NCBI GenBank assembly: GCA_018136815.1 | Contig: CM030940.1 | Coordinates: 4,261,745-4,325,744, forward strand | Reading direction: 5' to 3' | Length of the DNA stretch: 64,000 nucleotides | From: Isochrysis galbana | Taxonomy: Eukaryota > Haptophyta > Isochrysidales > Isochrysidaceae | In this document: positions 1 to 11,291 of the stretch, piece by piece | Position numbering within the stretch: position 1 is the first letter of the stretch | How the letters are laid out: every line of letters begins with the position of its first letter | Notes under the pieces: generated by a model | Seen by the model: only the letters and a program-made list of their open reading frames with translations | Database searches by the model: none | What the model was told of the DNA's origin: nothing | Made by a program: the position numbers and the translations under genes

Positions 1-70
1 GGGAGAAGAGAGAGGAGACCTTCTCGTGGATTTGTACTTTGCCACGAGAGGCGCCCGCCCCCCAGGCCCA

Positions 71-415
71 ATGGCACCTCGCAAGCGACAGCGAGAGGCG
101 GCGGCGGACGACGAGTCTTCCGGCGCTCCTCGCCTCGAGGGCGAGGAGGAGGTGGTGCGGGAGCGGCTGCAGGGCAGACTGATTGCCCTGCTCCACGCGC
201 GTGGGCCCGGCAGGACGGTCTGACCCTCCGAGGTCGCCCGCTCGGTCGCTCCAAGCGATTGGCGGAGGCACATGCCGCTCGTCAGAGAGATTGCCGAGGC
301 CTACGCCAAGGCAGGCACGCTCGAGATCACGCAGCGGGGGCAGACGGTGCAGCCTGGTGCGTACAAGGGGCCGATCAGGCTGCGGCTTGCTCGTAACGCC
401 GAGGAAGTGGGGTAG
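71..415 (+). CDS. DUF3253-family small protein with in-frame TGA at the conserved cysteine
   Basis: The frame opened by the ATG at 71 matches the DUF3253 family along its length. It has a helical start (RLIALLHARGPGRTV), the motif x-PSEVAR directly after it, a region LVREIAEAYAKAGTLEITQRG, and the terminal GPIRLRL. DUF3253 proteins normally read CPSEVAR; here the cysteine position is TGA (221-223). The rest of the frame is intact to TAG at 413-415, giving 114 codons including the TGA. Function of the family is unknown; most members are bacterial. Three readings remain: a selenocysteine codon, a point nonsense mutation, or a base error. I found no convincing SECIS element by eye in the following 300 bases, although small hairpins exist (for example around 525-550). 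No introns are needed. The family call is firm; whether the product is full length is not. Confidence 0.72.
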
Positions 416-1240
416 GGGATACGGATCGACTGCTTGAAAAGTCGACGGCTCACAGGGGTAGTGGTGCAGGCCCACCCGGCTTCACACCGGCCTTTCTTGA
501 GGATGAAGTTGAATGGCGGGAGCTACCAGTATGATACTGGTTGCCCTGCAACAGTGCGAATCGTGCTCTCGCATCGGGGGTCAGATGTGCTTGCAGGGGA
601 GCTGGCGGATCCTTCATGATTGTGCTTTGGCCAAAGAGTCGCTCACTGTAGCCGACGTCGCCAGGACTTGAGATTCGGGCCCAGCCCCTTCCGCTTCCTC
701 ATACAAGCAAATTCGAGCGCAGCGACTCTTCGAGCGCAAATACCCCGGCCACATGCATCTGAGCATTCGAAGGCCTAAGTCCGCGACAATTGTGGGTGGG
801 GTAAACTTTTGGCACGTCGCCTTCTTTCCTCTCTCTCTCCTCCCCCACCCGCGCCTCTCCCCCCCCCTCCGCACCTGCCTCTTCCTCTCCCTCTCTGCCT
901 CGCGTTCCAGTGTTGCGCGCGAGGCAGAGGGCGAGAGGGAGCTCGGCGCCGCGAGTTGGCGCTCTCCAGCGGAACGGGGAGCGTGAGAGACGAGAGAGTG
1001 AGAGGGGGGGGGGAGAAAAGATTCGCCCCACCAAGTTGGAGAGGAGAAACGGAGAGACACGCGACAGAGCAAAATGATCTGAGGGCAGAAGATCTGAGAA
1101 GAGAAGAGAAGGACGAGAGAGAAAAAGGAGTGGGGTGTGGGGGGTCTTCTCTCGTCAACCGTGTGAGAGAGGGAGAGAGAGTATGTTGCGGTTAGGGAGA
1201 GCCGCCCTTACCCTTAGCCCTTAGGCCCTTACTATTACTG
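416..1240. other. Non-coding, purine/pyrimidine-rich spacer
   Basis: No gene is supported. From about 820 the strand is CT-rich, then it switches to GA-rich near 930-1190. An imperfect inverted repeat (CTCTCTGCCTCGCG near 892-905 with CGCGAGGCAGAGGG near 918-931) sits at the switch. The segment 1083-1124 reappears inverted near 3705-3745. Around 1206-1232 there are four imperfect CCCTTA units. Confidence 0.5.
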
Positions 1241-1241
1241 A

Positions 1242-1410
1242 GGTCATAGCAAATAAAATACTGATCTCCTCTCTCTCTCTCTCTCTCTCGCTCTCTCTCT
1301 CTCTCTCCCCCCCCCCCCCCCCCCCCCCTCTCTCTCTCTCTCCCTCTCTCTCTCCCTCTCTCTCTCCCTCTCTCTCTCCCTCTCTCTCTCTCTGGTCATA
1401 GCAAATAAAA
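1242..1410. mobile_element. CT/C-rich insertion flanked by an exact 17-bp direct repeat
   Basis: GGTCATAGCAAATAAAA occurs at 1242-1258 and again at 1394-1410. The bases on either side differ, so the duplication is exactly 17 bp. Between them lie 135 bp: a short unique start, then (CT)n, a C-run and more (CT)n. The layout is that of an insertion with target-site duplication whose body has become, or always was, a microsatellite. The 17-bp length matches the other insertions of this window. Confidence 0.6.
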
Positions 1411-1894
1411 CCGCCTGAAGATTCAAGCTACTACTAGTAACATTGGGGGACCCATCGCACTCACGAGGTACTGCTCCTTGATATTGATATCGCCACTCCC
1501 CCTGCATCACTCCCTTTCTGCTCCCCCCTTCATCCTTCATACCTAGCTTTGTATTTGGTATCCAGGGTTGAGGTTGAGGTTGAGGCCCGCGTGCGCGTGC
1601 ACTACATCGGGGCGTTCAAGCGGCGGCACGCGCTGCGGCGCTGCGGCTCGCTCGCACCTGGTCAGGCCGCACTGTCAGGCTAGGTGTGTACCGTGTTGTC
1701 CCCTCGTCCCCTTGCGCGGGCGCTTCTGTGACATGGGCGTGTCCATGGGCAGTGGGCAGATCGCCCGCGCTGGCGCTGGAGCTGGCCACTTGGACAACGA
1801 GAGAGGAGGAGGGGAGCCGCGGCGCGCGCTCCGCGCTCCATGGCCCTATCGCTTCAGCAATAGTTGGCCGGGAGCCGGGAGACGGACAAGGACC
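1411..1894. other. Unassigned spacer with A-run/CTGAAGATTC motif
   Basis: The start (1405-1435) carries the motif A-run, CTGAAGATTC, GCTACTAC that recurs at 33160 and 60786. GGTTGA is repeated three times at about 1565-1582. A short open stretch from 1568 could be exon-like but matches nothing I recognise. Confidence 0.35.
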
Positions 1895-2963
1895 AAAAAA
1901 AACTTCATAATATTCTTACTTACCGGCACTCGCGGCGAATGGAACCACTACCTACACCTACACTTAAAAAAAATCTTCTTAAAAATCACCGCTACACGTG
2001 CGGAGTGAGGCAGTGTGCTTGTGGGCCTCCCTTCTACCCAACCTTAACCCCTAACAACCCCCTCCCCCTTCCCCAGTTCCCTCTTTAGTGGAGAGCCGGT
2101 TCCGGGGAGGCCGCGCGCACTGCCTCGGCCAGGAGTTGGAGTGGAGGGGGCGGGAGACTGTGAACCACTACCTACACTTAGTATACTTTCATACTTTCTA
2201 CACTCTACACCCCCACTCCCCCGGCCCTTTCCCCCCCGCCATCAGGCGGCTCCCCTCGTGCACTACTAGGGGGATAGGGGTGAAGGGCTTAGATATGGTC
2301 CGGTGGCCCGCGCCCCCCCCCCGGTGATCCGGTGATCCGTCCCCCACTTCCTCCTTTGCCTACCGGGCTGCCGGGCTGGTGGCGGTCTCAGACCTAAGAC
2401 CCGACTTATCATGTAAATAGGTGCGGGACTTACCTATTTTTCGGTGAGCGGAGCGCGGAGCTCTCGCTCCTCCCACCCCCTTCTCCGCGCTCTCTCTCCT
2501 CTCTCTTGCAGGCACGCGCGATGGCGCACCTGCGACAGGGGACAGGCCTGCAGCTGCCCCTGGCGACCCCTGGAGGCTCTTGGAGGCCAGTTCAGGGGGC
2601 AGAGGAGGCTGGGGCTGGGCCCTGGCCTCCCCTGCCTCTCCCTCGTTGGCGCTCCAAGGCCTCAGGGGTCAGGGGCCCCCACTCTCACACTCTGCACCTG
2701 TCTGCCTGTCGACAAGGGGGGGGGGGTTGGTTGGGGTTGGAGCGATGGGCTGGCCACGACAGGCCAGGACGCGCGAGGCAGGCGAGCCTGCCAGGGAGAG
2801 AGTGGGGCAGCATGGCAGTCTGCTCCTGGCAAGCCATCAGGCATGCCAGGAGCATGGATGGTTCCTCCCCCATGGCAGGGGAGGAGTGGAGAGAGGGGGG
2901 GGCTCGTGCCCCCCCATGCCCCATGGCCCATGGCCCATGGGCGAACTAAGTGTAAACTTAGTT
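1895..2963 (-). mobile_element. Non-autonomous LINE-related element, hairpin-headed family A, copy 1
   Basis: Read on the minus strand, this copy begins at the palindrome AACTAAGTGTAAACTTAGTT (2944-2963, 8-bp arms), runs through GC-rich sequence closely similar to the copies at 12748-13499 and 55669-56385, and ends in a T-run (A-run on the plus strand from 1895). A diverged target duplication is visible: GAGACGGACAAGGACC at 1879-1894 and GAGACGGACAGGACAAG at 2964-2980. It is interrupted by a second insertion at 1966-2161. Long open frames inside it are products of high GC and are not conserved genes. Confidence 0.65.
1966..2161 (-). mobile_element. Short LINE 3'-tail (SINE-like) copy nested in family A copy 1
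   Basis: About 196 bp are nearly identical to 61345-61551, which is the 3' end of the LINE whose ORF lies at 61653-64000. On the minus strand the copy ends TTAAGAAGATTTTTTTT, as the LINE does. It is flanked by GAACCACTACCTACAC repeats (about 1941 and 2162), with a 6-bp slippage in the left copy, giving a duplication of about 17-18 bp. The best reading is a severely 5'-truncated LINE copy or a SINE using that tail. Confidence 0.65.
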
Positions 2964-4488
2964 GAGACGGACAGGACAAGCTCAATCAAGCTCAATCTAG
3001 CTCTCGTGGGTGCTTTTTCGGCGCGGGAATCGGGAGCATCGAGCATGACAAGCCACAAGCCTCCTGGTCTGCCGGTTGCCGGTTGGTGTGTTGGTGTAGT
3101 GGTGTGGCCCCGTGGCCCCAGGCCCCAGACGGGCTGGGGTGGGGCGCTGGGGCTTGCAGGCGGGCTCGCTGGGGGCCATGGGAGGCTGGGGGCCATGCAT
3201 GGGAGGCTGGGGAGCGTCCTGTCGTCCTGTCGTCCTGTCCGCGAAGCGCGCGCCTGTCAGGGAAAGGCCAGCCCATACGAATACTCTAGTAAAAGAATTT
3301 CGAGGACTACTTTACCAGGATGACTCGACGCTCGATGCCTTTTTATTTTCTCTCTCTCGCTCGCTCGCTCGGCCTCCCTTCCCCTCCTCGCGGCTCTCTC
3401 TCTCTCTCTCTCTCTCTCTCAATCTCTCCCTCCCTCTCTCTATCTATGTCTCCCTCCCTCTCTCTCTCAATCTCTCCCTCCCTCTCTCTCTCTCTACTCT
3501 CTCTCTCTCTCCCTCCCTCCCCCCCCCCCCCCTTCTCCCTCCCTCTCTCTCTCTCTCTCTCCCTCCCTCCCTCTTTTCTCTCTCTCTCTCCCTCTCTCTC
3601 CCTCTCTCCCCCCCCTTCCCCTCTCTCCCCGCTTCCCGCGCCTCCTTCCAGAGGGAGCCCACATTCCTTCTCCTCGCCCTCTCTCCACTTAAATACGCCA
3701 ACTCTTTCCCTCTCTCGTCCTTCTCTTCTCTCCCTTCAGATCTCTCTCGCCCTGTGGTTTTCCCCTCTCTCGTCCTTCTCTTCTCTCCCTTCAGATTCGC
3801 CCTGTCACGCTTTTTCCTCTTCTCCGCATCTTCTTCTCTCTCTCTCTCCCTCTCTCTCGTCTCTCCCTCCCCGTCCCGCGAGAGAGAGCGCGAACTCGCC
3901 GAGCGTCGGCCACCATGTGCGTCTCTCCCTCTCCCTCTCCCTCTCCCTCTCTGCCTCGCGTCCCCTGTTGCGGCTGTTTGGGTGGTGGGCATGGGTGGAG
4001 CTGAGGGGTGGGGTGGAGGCGGGAGGGGAAGGGGGGCTGTGGAGAGAAGAGAGGCGTGGGTGGGGAGGGGAGAGAGTGAGAGAAGAGAAGGTGGGGAGGG
4101 GGGAGGGGGGGGAAGCTGTGCCCCAGCACGGGTCCCGGAGAGGAGGGGAGGGGAGGCGGGGGGTGGTTGGGGGGGGGGGGGGGGGAGGGGGGCGGGGAGG
4201 AGGGGGAGTTAAGGGGGATAGGCAGGACGGGAAAGTTGTGGAGGTCTTTTTCGAAGGGGCTGGGCGGAGGGGGGGGGGGGAAGAAGTGAGATGAGTCAGA
4301 AGGGCCAGAGAAGGAGAGCGATGGGATAGAGCCAGAGGGATCGGGCTGTTGGGGGAGGGCGGGCTAGGAGCAGAGAGAGGAGAGGGAAGGCCGAGAAGGA
4401 AGAGGCGGAGTCGCACGGAGAGGAATGGTGCGAGGGGGTGCCAGTGCGCTGCCTAGCCGACTTACCGCCCGACGCTCCGCTCTCTCAG
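2964..4488. repeat. CT-rich low-complexity tract upstream of CAND1
   Basis: 3340-3960 is almost pure (CT)n/(CCT)n, containing a tandem pair of about 54 bp (about 3713-3766 and 3767-3812, core CTCTCTCGTCCTTCTCTTCT). From about 3980 to 4440 the strand turns G-rich. No gene is visible. The 5' end and first exon(s) of CAND1 must lie near the end of this interval, but I could not place the start codon securely; ATG at 4427 is out of phase unless spliced. Confidence 0.6.
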
Positions 4489-7400
4489 GACATCCTTCAC
4501 TGTGAATGCCATCCTCGAGGAAACGGTGAAGCGCGACAAGGACTACCGTTACATGGCCACATCCGACCTGCTCTCTGAGCTGCAGAAGGACTCCTTCAAG
4601 CCCGACACCGACGGCGAGCGTAAGATCTGCAAGGCGCTGCTGAAGTTGTTGCACGACCAGTCGTCTGATGTGCAGGGCCTAGCAGTCAAGTGGTGCGCGT
4701 GCCGTCAACGCTTCCCCAGAGCCTTCGTCTCGACTCAATGACACGGTCCGCAGCTCTGCGACCGCTGTTCGCGCGCCTCGCCGACCACTTCCTGCCGTTG
4801 TTCGCGCCCTCTCAGTCTCTCTCCGCTCGTGCGCAAAGTTCACGATGCGCAAGTGGACGAAGTCATGGTGGAGCTGTGCAACTCGGTGCTCACTGGCAAG
4901 GAGGAACAACGGGACATATGCGCGATAGGCCTCAAAACTATTGTTACGGAGATGCCGGCCTCCATGGGCCAGTCGGCGGTCCGGCAGCTGGTGCCGCGCC
5001 TTGTGCAAGGGGTGCGGCAGGATGTGCTCGAGGTGAGCCCCTTCGACTTGCACCACCATCACAGCTATGATACTTAGCTGGTCTGGATTTTGGGCTGGCT
5101 GCATCCCGGCAAAGCACTGGCTACGCATGAGGAACGCAACCCACGCGCGAGCGTTGCTGAGCCGTTGTCGCCGTTGCACACGCACAACCCACCTCACGAG
5201 TGTTTAGGTGAAGCTCGAGTGCATGGACATTCTCAACGATGTGTTGCGCCGCTTTGGCTTTCTTCTCAAGGCGGAGGCATCAGCAGCATGCAACGACGTG
5301 CTCTTTGCCCAGCTCGGATCGACTCGTGCAGCCACGCGCAAGCGAGCCATCTCATGCATTGCCGCGCTCTCCGCTGCACTGCCCGACAAGCTGCTTGGGC
5401 AGGTGAGGCGATTGCCCCACACGCCAGTAGTGGGCCCCTGGCACGACTGCCGCCGCCGCATTGAGTTGGCATGCGCCTCAATGCACCGACCCCTCCGTTC
5501 CGCACTGCAGCTTGTTGCGTCGATTGTCTCGCGGATGGAGGAACCTGGCATGGAGCTGGAATTGGGCCGTACCTACATCCAGACGCTTTCAGCCATCTCG
5601 AGGTCAGGAGGCCATCGTCTCGGTCGACAGGTGAATGTGACACCGCCTGCACCTTTTCTCATCTGGGCCATCGGTGGAGCGCAATCGGTAGAGCGCCAGT
5701 CTTGCGAGCCGCAAAAAGACGTCCAGAGCAGCCGCGGCTGAAAAGTGATGGGCACTTTGCCTACAGAGCTAGCCGTCTGGAGGCCTTGACCTGCTGCTGC
5801 CGGGTGTAGCTCGTCACCTACTCAATGGGTCCCTCACCAAACGCTCCGCCACCTCTTGCTGTGCAGCTTGACATCGTCATGCCACTCGTCCTTGGCCAGT
5901 GCTCGCCCGGCTCAAAGGCGATTGGAGCATCGGATCCTGAGATGATCGAGTCGTGCCTGCAGGTGCGTGGCCGCTAATCCTGGCGACGTACTCCGGCCCT
6001 GTTTTTCACGCCACTGGTCCACAAGCTCCGAAGCATCACCCGCCAAAGCCAGCTTGGACCCGCATGCTCGAACGGCGGCGTGCCTGGTCGTAACAGCTGA
6101 CGATCTCTCCCAACCTGAGAACGCTCTTCGTCGTATTAAATCCCCAAGCAGCTCGCCCCTTTATCCACACACAGGCCTTCGAGTCCTTTCTACTGCGCTG
6201 CCCGAGCGAGGTCAGCGCGTACGAGGACGATGTTGCCCGCACGTCATTGCACTTTTTGGCGTTCGACCCTAACTACGCCGATGACGACGAGATGGACGAG
6301 GGAGACGGCGATGAAGAGGAGATGGAAGATGACGACGAGGAGGAGGATTACTCGGACGATGACGATATCTCTTGGAAGGTGTGTCAAAAATTGCTCGTGG
6401 CAAGAGGCATCTGGGGGCTTGAATAGGGCGTTTTTGGCCTGCGGTGCGCGAGCGATGGACTCGGTCTCGTTTGCAGCCTGTGAGAAGGCCCTGGATGGCA
6501 AGGTGGCCCAGGCTTGGTGCGAGTAGATTAGCCACATGCTCTCTTGGAGTTTCAGTGTGTCGGCCGGCCATCGGACTACTAAGCTGGCGCGCATTGCCGA
6601 ATTCCGAGGCCAAGTCCGGTCCCCCAAACGTGCCACAGGTTCGTCGGGCTGCGACCAAGGTTCTTTCGGCCGCCGTGGTGTCTCGACCTGACAAGCTGGC
6701 TGCGCTTGTTCCGATGCTTGCCCCAACTCTGGTCGCGCGTTTCCGAGAGCGCGAGGAGAACGTCAAGATGGACATCTTCTCGACCTTCAACGACTTGCTC
6801 ACTCAGGTAGGCGCGCCGGCACTTAGTCATTCGGCACAGCCGGGCGGAGAGTGCGGATGTGAGAAAGGCGGATCGACCTGTTGCTCGGGGCCGTACTGGC
6901 CGCCACCGTTACGTTCAGGCGATGATCGAGCGGCGCATCTTCGTGAAGCAGCCCTGAATGCTAACGGAGCACTATTTACCCTTCTCATAGGTTGGCGCAA
7001 GTAATCGCGCAGCGGCCGAAGCGGCTGGCCCCGACGCGATGTCGGTGGATGCTGGGATTGGCGGCGCGGCGGGCCCAGCGGGCGCAGCGCTCCTTGTCGA
7101 GGTCCCGCGCGTAGTGAAGGCGATCTCGCGTCAGCTCAACGAAAAAACGGTGAAGACACGCACTGCAGCCTTCAACTGTCTGCGGACGCTCGCCGCCTCG
7201 CTGCCTGGTTGCCTCGGCGAGCACGCGCCCAGCCTTATCCCGGGTGTCATTAAGGCACTCAAGGATGCCTCGGCCAATCCGTTGCGCATCGAGGCGCTGT
7301 CCTTTCTCCAACTCGCGCTGTCGACGCACGCGCCGGCGGTATGGCAGCCGCACGTGGCGACTCTCGTACCCACGGTCCTAGCGCTTGTGGATGACCGCTA

Positions 7401-9881
7401 CTACAAGATCACGGCTGAGGCTTTGCGCGTCACATCGGAGATCGTGCGAGTTCTCCGGCCCAATCCCCCGGAGTCGTCATTCGACTTCGCGCCATACGTC
7501 GCGCCCATCTTTGGGGCTGTGCGCGCACGCCTCGAAGCGCAAGACCAAGACCAAGAAGTGAAGGAGTGCGCGATCGAGGCTATGGGGCTCACGATCTGCC
7601 ACTTGGCCGACGCGTGCGCTGACTTTCTACCAAGCACAATGCCTGTGCTCATCGAGAGGTTGCGCAACGAGATCACTCGCATCACTGCCGTCAAGACGTT
7701 TGCCCTCTTGGCAGCTGCCAAGGTAGATGTGCGTCTTAACTCGCCGCTAGACAGCGGCACCGTGCTGCAGGCGGTAGTGGCTGAGCTCGCCTCATTTCTG
7801 CGCAAGTCTAACAAACCACTCCGCCAAGCGTCCCTGCAAGCGCTAAAAGTGATCGTGACGTGTCACACTGCCTCGCTCACGCCCGCCGACCACGATGCCG
7901 TGCTGGGCGAGATGCCGCCGCTCCTGACCGACGCCGACCTGCATGTGGCCCACTTGACACTCGTGTTGGCCACGGCGGTAGTGCAGCGCTCCCCTACTAC
8001 CGTTGTGCCGAAGCTGGCCGACACGATCGTCCCCAAGGCGCTTTTACTGATGTCCTCAGGGCTGTTGCAAGGCTATGCCCTACGCTCACTCCTCGACTTC
8101 TTTGCCGCGCTTGTCAGCCAAGATACCCCACCACTCGATTTCGGAGGGCTCACCTCGCGTCTCTTGGAGCTGACCTCGTCGGAAGCGGTGGCGCGCTCGC
8201 GTCACGCGCTTGGGATTCTCTCGCAAGCGGTGGCGGTGTGCGCCGCACACTCGCCCCAGCCGCCACAACGCTCAGGGATGGTGGAGAACTTCATCAGCCA
8301 GCTTCAGGGCGGCAAGATCGCCGCCCACGGCAAAGTCTTTGCGTTGCTGTGCATCGGTGAGATCGGGCAACGCGCAGACTTGTCGCAGCACGCCCCACTG
8401 CTTGAGGCGATCGTGAGGGTCTTCGACGACAACTCGGAGGAATTTAAGTCCGCCGCTGCTTTTGCTCTAGGCAATGTCGCCGCCGGCAACCTCCCCTTCT
8501 ACTTGCCTCAGCTGCTCTCTCACACTGAAGCAGGCAAGCACGAATATCTCATGCTGGCCGCGCTCAAGGAGCTTACTGTGTCGTCCACTGCCAAGCTCGC
8601 CGCGTTTGCCGAGCAGATGCTTCCGTGCTTCTTTGGCTTTGCAGAGAGGGAGGAGGAGGGGGTACGCAACGTTGCCGCCGAGTGCGTCGGTAGGCTTGCC
8701 GCTGCGGCCCCTGCCGTCGTCCTGCCCGCATTGGAAGCTCGCCTAGCCGCTCCGTCGCCGCTGGCGCGCGCCGTCGCGGTGACATCTCTGCGGTTCACGT
8801 TGAACGAGCCCGGCGTCATCCTGCCGAGCTCCGTTGCCAAGAAGTTCCTCGATGCGATCAGGGACGAGGACCTCAAGGTGAGTGAAGACCTCTTTAACAG
8901 GATGCCACCAGGGCCTGCGCGGACCCATGAATAGATGCGCGCCCGCACGTCAGCACTCAGCGCATCGCCCGCCTTCGCGCTCAATCCGGGCCCTTGTCGT
9001 CCCAACAGGTTCGTCGGGGCGCCCTACTCACTCTCAACTGCTTGGCCACCAACCGCCCGGCCGCGATTCGCGACGCCCTCGCGGCCGATCTCTTGCCGAT
9101 GCTCTACTCCGAGACGGTCAGGAAGCCCGAGCTCGTGCATCAGGTCAGTTGCGTCATAAGACCCACGGATTGTCTGCCTGCTAGCGCTCGTCCCGACAAA
9201 TAGCCGCTTGTACTTGCCCCACCGTTGTGGCACGAATTGATGAAGAGGCACGAGCTGATGATGTACCGAAATGCTTTCCAGGTTGACCTCGGACCTTTCA
9301 AGCACACTGTCGACGACGGCCTTGAGCTTCGGAAAGCAGCCTTTGAGTGCATGGACACACTGCTCGATACCTCCTTCGACCGTCTCGAGATCCCCTCCTT
9401 TGTGGCGAGGCTCATTGATGGGCTATCCGATGACCACGACATCCGTCTTCTCTGCCACTCGATGATTTGCAAGCTGGCCGCCGCTCCCACGGCTGTGCTA
9501 GTGCTGCTGACATCGCTCGAGTCCATCGTTGATCCCCTACGCAAAACCATCTGCGCAACCCTCAAGGACAATGCAGTGCCGCAGCAGGTGCGGCGTAAAC
9601 CCCATCCATCCCTTTAAGTCCCTCATGCGCCCTTCCAACACGGGAGCCACGCCGGTTGATCCCATCATTTGTCCGCGCGCTTTGCGTAGATCGAGCGCCA
9701 TGAGGATCTCGTCCGCTCGGGAATGCGCGCTGCTAGGGCGCTTGAAAAAATGCCCGACGCGGACACCTGCTTGAAATTTGATGAATTCGTTTGTGGTACG
9801 CTCAAGGCCGGAAAGCTTGCTGACAAGTATGCCCAGATTTGTGCCGAGTATGAGGCCAAGCCTGCGGACAAGGCCATGTAG
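4489..9881 (+). CDS. CAND1: CAND1, cullin-associated NEDD8-dissociated protein (HEAT-repeat exchange factor), N-terminus incomplete
   Basis: CAND1 binds unneddylated cullin-RBX1 and exchanges substrate receptors of SCF-type ubiquitin ligases in cytosol and nucleus. Exons, all GT-AG and in phase: 4489-4692, 4816-5032, 5208-5402, 5511-5630, 5867-5962, 6175-6378, 6639-6806, 6991-8877, 9009-9143, 9282-9587, 9690-9881. They encode about 1,240 residues, the usual length. Diagnostic stretches are DKDYRYMATSDLLSELQKDS at the start, AFESFLLRCPSEV followed by the acidic loop DEEEDYSDDDDISWK, RFREREENVKMD, LASFLRKSNKPLRQASLQAL, and GPFKHTVDDGLELRKAAFEC near the end. The product is a solenoid of HEAT repeats. 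Exon 8 is unusually long (1,887 bp); the others are short, as if introns were lost in the centre. The first residues before VNAILEETV are not assigned. Identity is certain; exact start is not. Confidence 0.96.
5640..5760 (+). other. tRNA-like A-box fragment inside CAND1 intron 4
   Basis: Within the intron 5631-5866 the stretch AGCGCAATCGGTAGAGCGCC (near 5678) resembles a tRNA D-arm/A box. No matching B box or anticodon-arm pairing follows, so this is at most a decayed tRNA-derived fragment. Confidence 0.2.
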
Positions 9882-10337
9882 GTGGCCGCACGGAGCAGCC
9901 CCGGCGCGGGGCGCGAGCGTGTTGGATGTGGCGACACCTGTTCGGCGGCTAGGCCTGAGGAGCAGCTACGGCAGCTTCAAGAAGGCATGCGTATGCCCCT
10001 ATTGTCGTCTATTCGATGGCAACAAATACCGGCTTCATACACGGTTGGTAGCAGGCGGAAGTTGCCGCACGACCGAGGCAGCGATGGCGCACTAGTACCG
10101 CCTATCTCGAGGCGGTGTCGACGACGGACGTAAAGGCTGCCCGCCGCGTGCTTTTGGTTTTTGCCTCGTGGCGAACAGGGTAGTGGAGACGGCCCGAAGT
10201 TCTAGCGCAACGAGCTCTATCTATAGTAGTAGTACATCTAAATATAGGTGTGTGGGAAGTGGGGATGATGATAATAAAAGCGTCTGAAGCCTCGGGGCTA
10301 ACAAGAAAAAGAAAACCTAAAATATTCTCGCCCCTAG
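9882..10337. other. CAND1 3' flank
   Basis: No gene seen. A TAATAAAA stretch near 10271 could serve as polyadenylation signal. It is followed by GCGTCTGAAGCCTCGGGGCTA, a weak relative of the A-run/CTGAAGATTC motif found elsewhere. Confidence 0.4.
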
Positions 10338-10650
10338 TAGGGCGGTCAAACAGTGTTTTTTTATTAGGGGTGAAAAAATGACCATCTCAGAATTGAGGAA
10401 ATTTGAGGATTTTTTTCGGGAGAAAGTTCCCAATACACCCAACTAGCACATATCCGGGGCCCATTAGGACCCGGACCCCCCCCTTGGGCCCCCACAACAA
10501 AACGTAATCGAAAACAGACAAAAGACGCTAAAATCGCAAAAGCTTGAAAAGCTCAACTTCGAACCGATGCCGGGCGCGCTGCGTGCCCGTTTTCGACGAT
10601 CCATCCGGATGGGGGACCCCACCAGATACCAAATACGCATAGCCCACCCG
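10338..10650. repeat. Dispersed repeat family D, copy 1
   Basis: Starts with AGGGCGGTCAAACAG (from about 10339) and is homologous over its length to 53935-54245 (inverted) and, without the first ~130 bp, to 49058-49240. Shared landmarks are GAGGAAATTTGAGGA, TTGGGCCCCCACAACAAAAC, AAAGACGCTA and TTTTCGACGATCCATCC. No coding capacity. The same terminal 15-mer starts family C at 17880, suggesting a common mobiliser. Confidence 0.65.
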
Positions 10651-10757
10651 GATGGTCACGCCAATCGGGCAGGCCGCGCGCCGAACCCTCGTCAAAATCA
10701 CCCATCCGCCGAGCCCATTGAACGTTGAGCCGTCGCCGAGGGAGGCCCGGAGAGCCC

Positions 10758-10855
10758 AACTTCGAACCGATGCCGGGCGCGCTGCGTGCCCGTTTTCGAC
10801 GATCCATCCAGATGGGGGACCCCACCAGATACCAAATACGCATAGCCCACCCGGA
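10758..10855. repeat. Partial direct duplication of family D 3' part
   Basis: This segment repeats 10554-10650 almost exactly (CAACTTCGAACCGATGCCGG through CATAGCCCACCCGGAT), with about 204 bp between starts. Either a tandem duplication or a second truncated copy. Confidence 0.7.
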
Positions 10856-11274
10856 TACCCTTTCTTGTCTTCAGTCAAGATGGGAGTGCATAACTCTAGT
10901 TGGTGTGCTTTTGATTTTAGCTACGCCGTCGTCGCACACGTCAATTAAACTCAGATTTATGCCTCTTAAACTCAGATGTATTGCGCGTGGCGCGCGCGAG
11001 GCGCGCCGCAGCAGTAGCGTACGCCGTACGCCACTACCTACAACTACATATTTCCGACAAATTTGGGTGAAGGATCCACATACCACACATTTTTGACACA
11101 TCGCATCGACATATTTGGGCGATTTTTCTACTATACTACATACCACATATTTTGGCCTGACCCTATTTCTCACACAACTCGACTACAATCAAACCTGAAT
11201 ACCCGGCCAGACGGCGACGGACAACGATACAACGATTAGTTAGACAACGATCAATCAAAGGGCGATCTGTCGGC
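10856..11274. other. Unassigned AT-richer spacer
   Basis: No gene supported. 11040-11160 holds degenerate tandem units around CACATACCACAYATTTTTG. The end (11240-11274) is part of the target into which the next element inserted. Confidence 0.4.
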
Positions 11275-11291
11275 GATCTCGATCTCGTCTA

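Noticed and set aside
416-700. SECIS element for the DUF3253 TGA
   Set aside because: Hairpins exist (ACCAGTA-TGA-TACTGGT near 526-542), but I could not fit the TGA/GA non-Watson-Crick core with an AA apical loop; left open for a proper search.
2040-2075. Telomere-like sequence (AACCTTAACCCCTAACAACC)
   Set aside because: Degenerate, short, and part of the LINE 3' UTR shared with 61420-61450; not a telomere array.
2506-3323. Several overlapping open frames of 100-250 codons
   Set aside because: They lie in GC-rich repeat family A or CT microsatellite, are open in many frames at once, and are not conserved between copies (12748-13499, 55669-56395).
3112-4294. Long Ser/Leu/Pro-rich frames
   Set aside because: Translation of (CT)n and G-runs; no codon bias or domain.
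5631-5866. tRNA gene in CAND1 intron 4
   Set aside because: Only an A-box-like stretch; no B box, no anticodon-arm or acceptor pairing.
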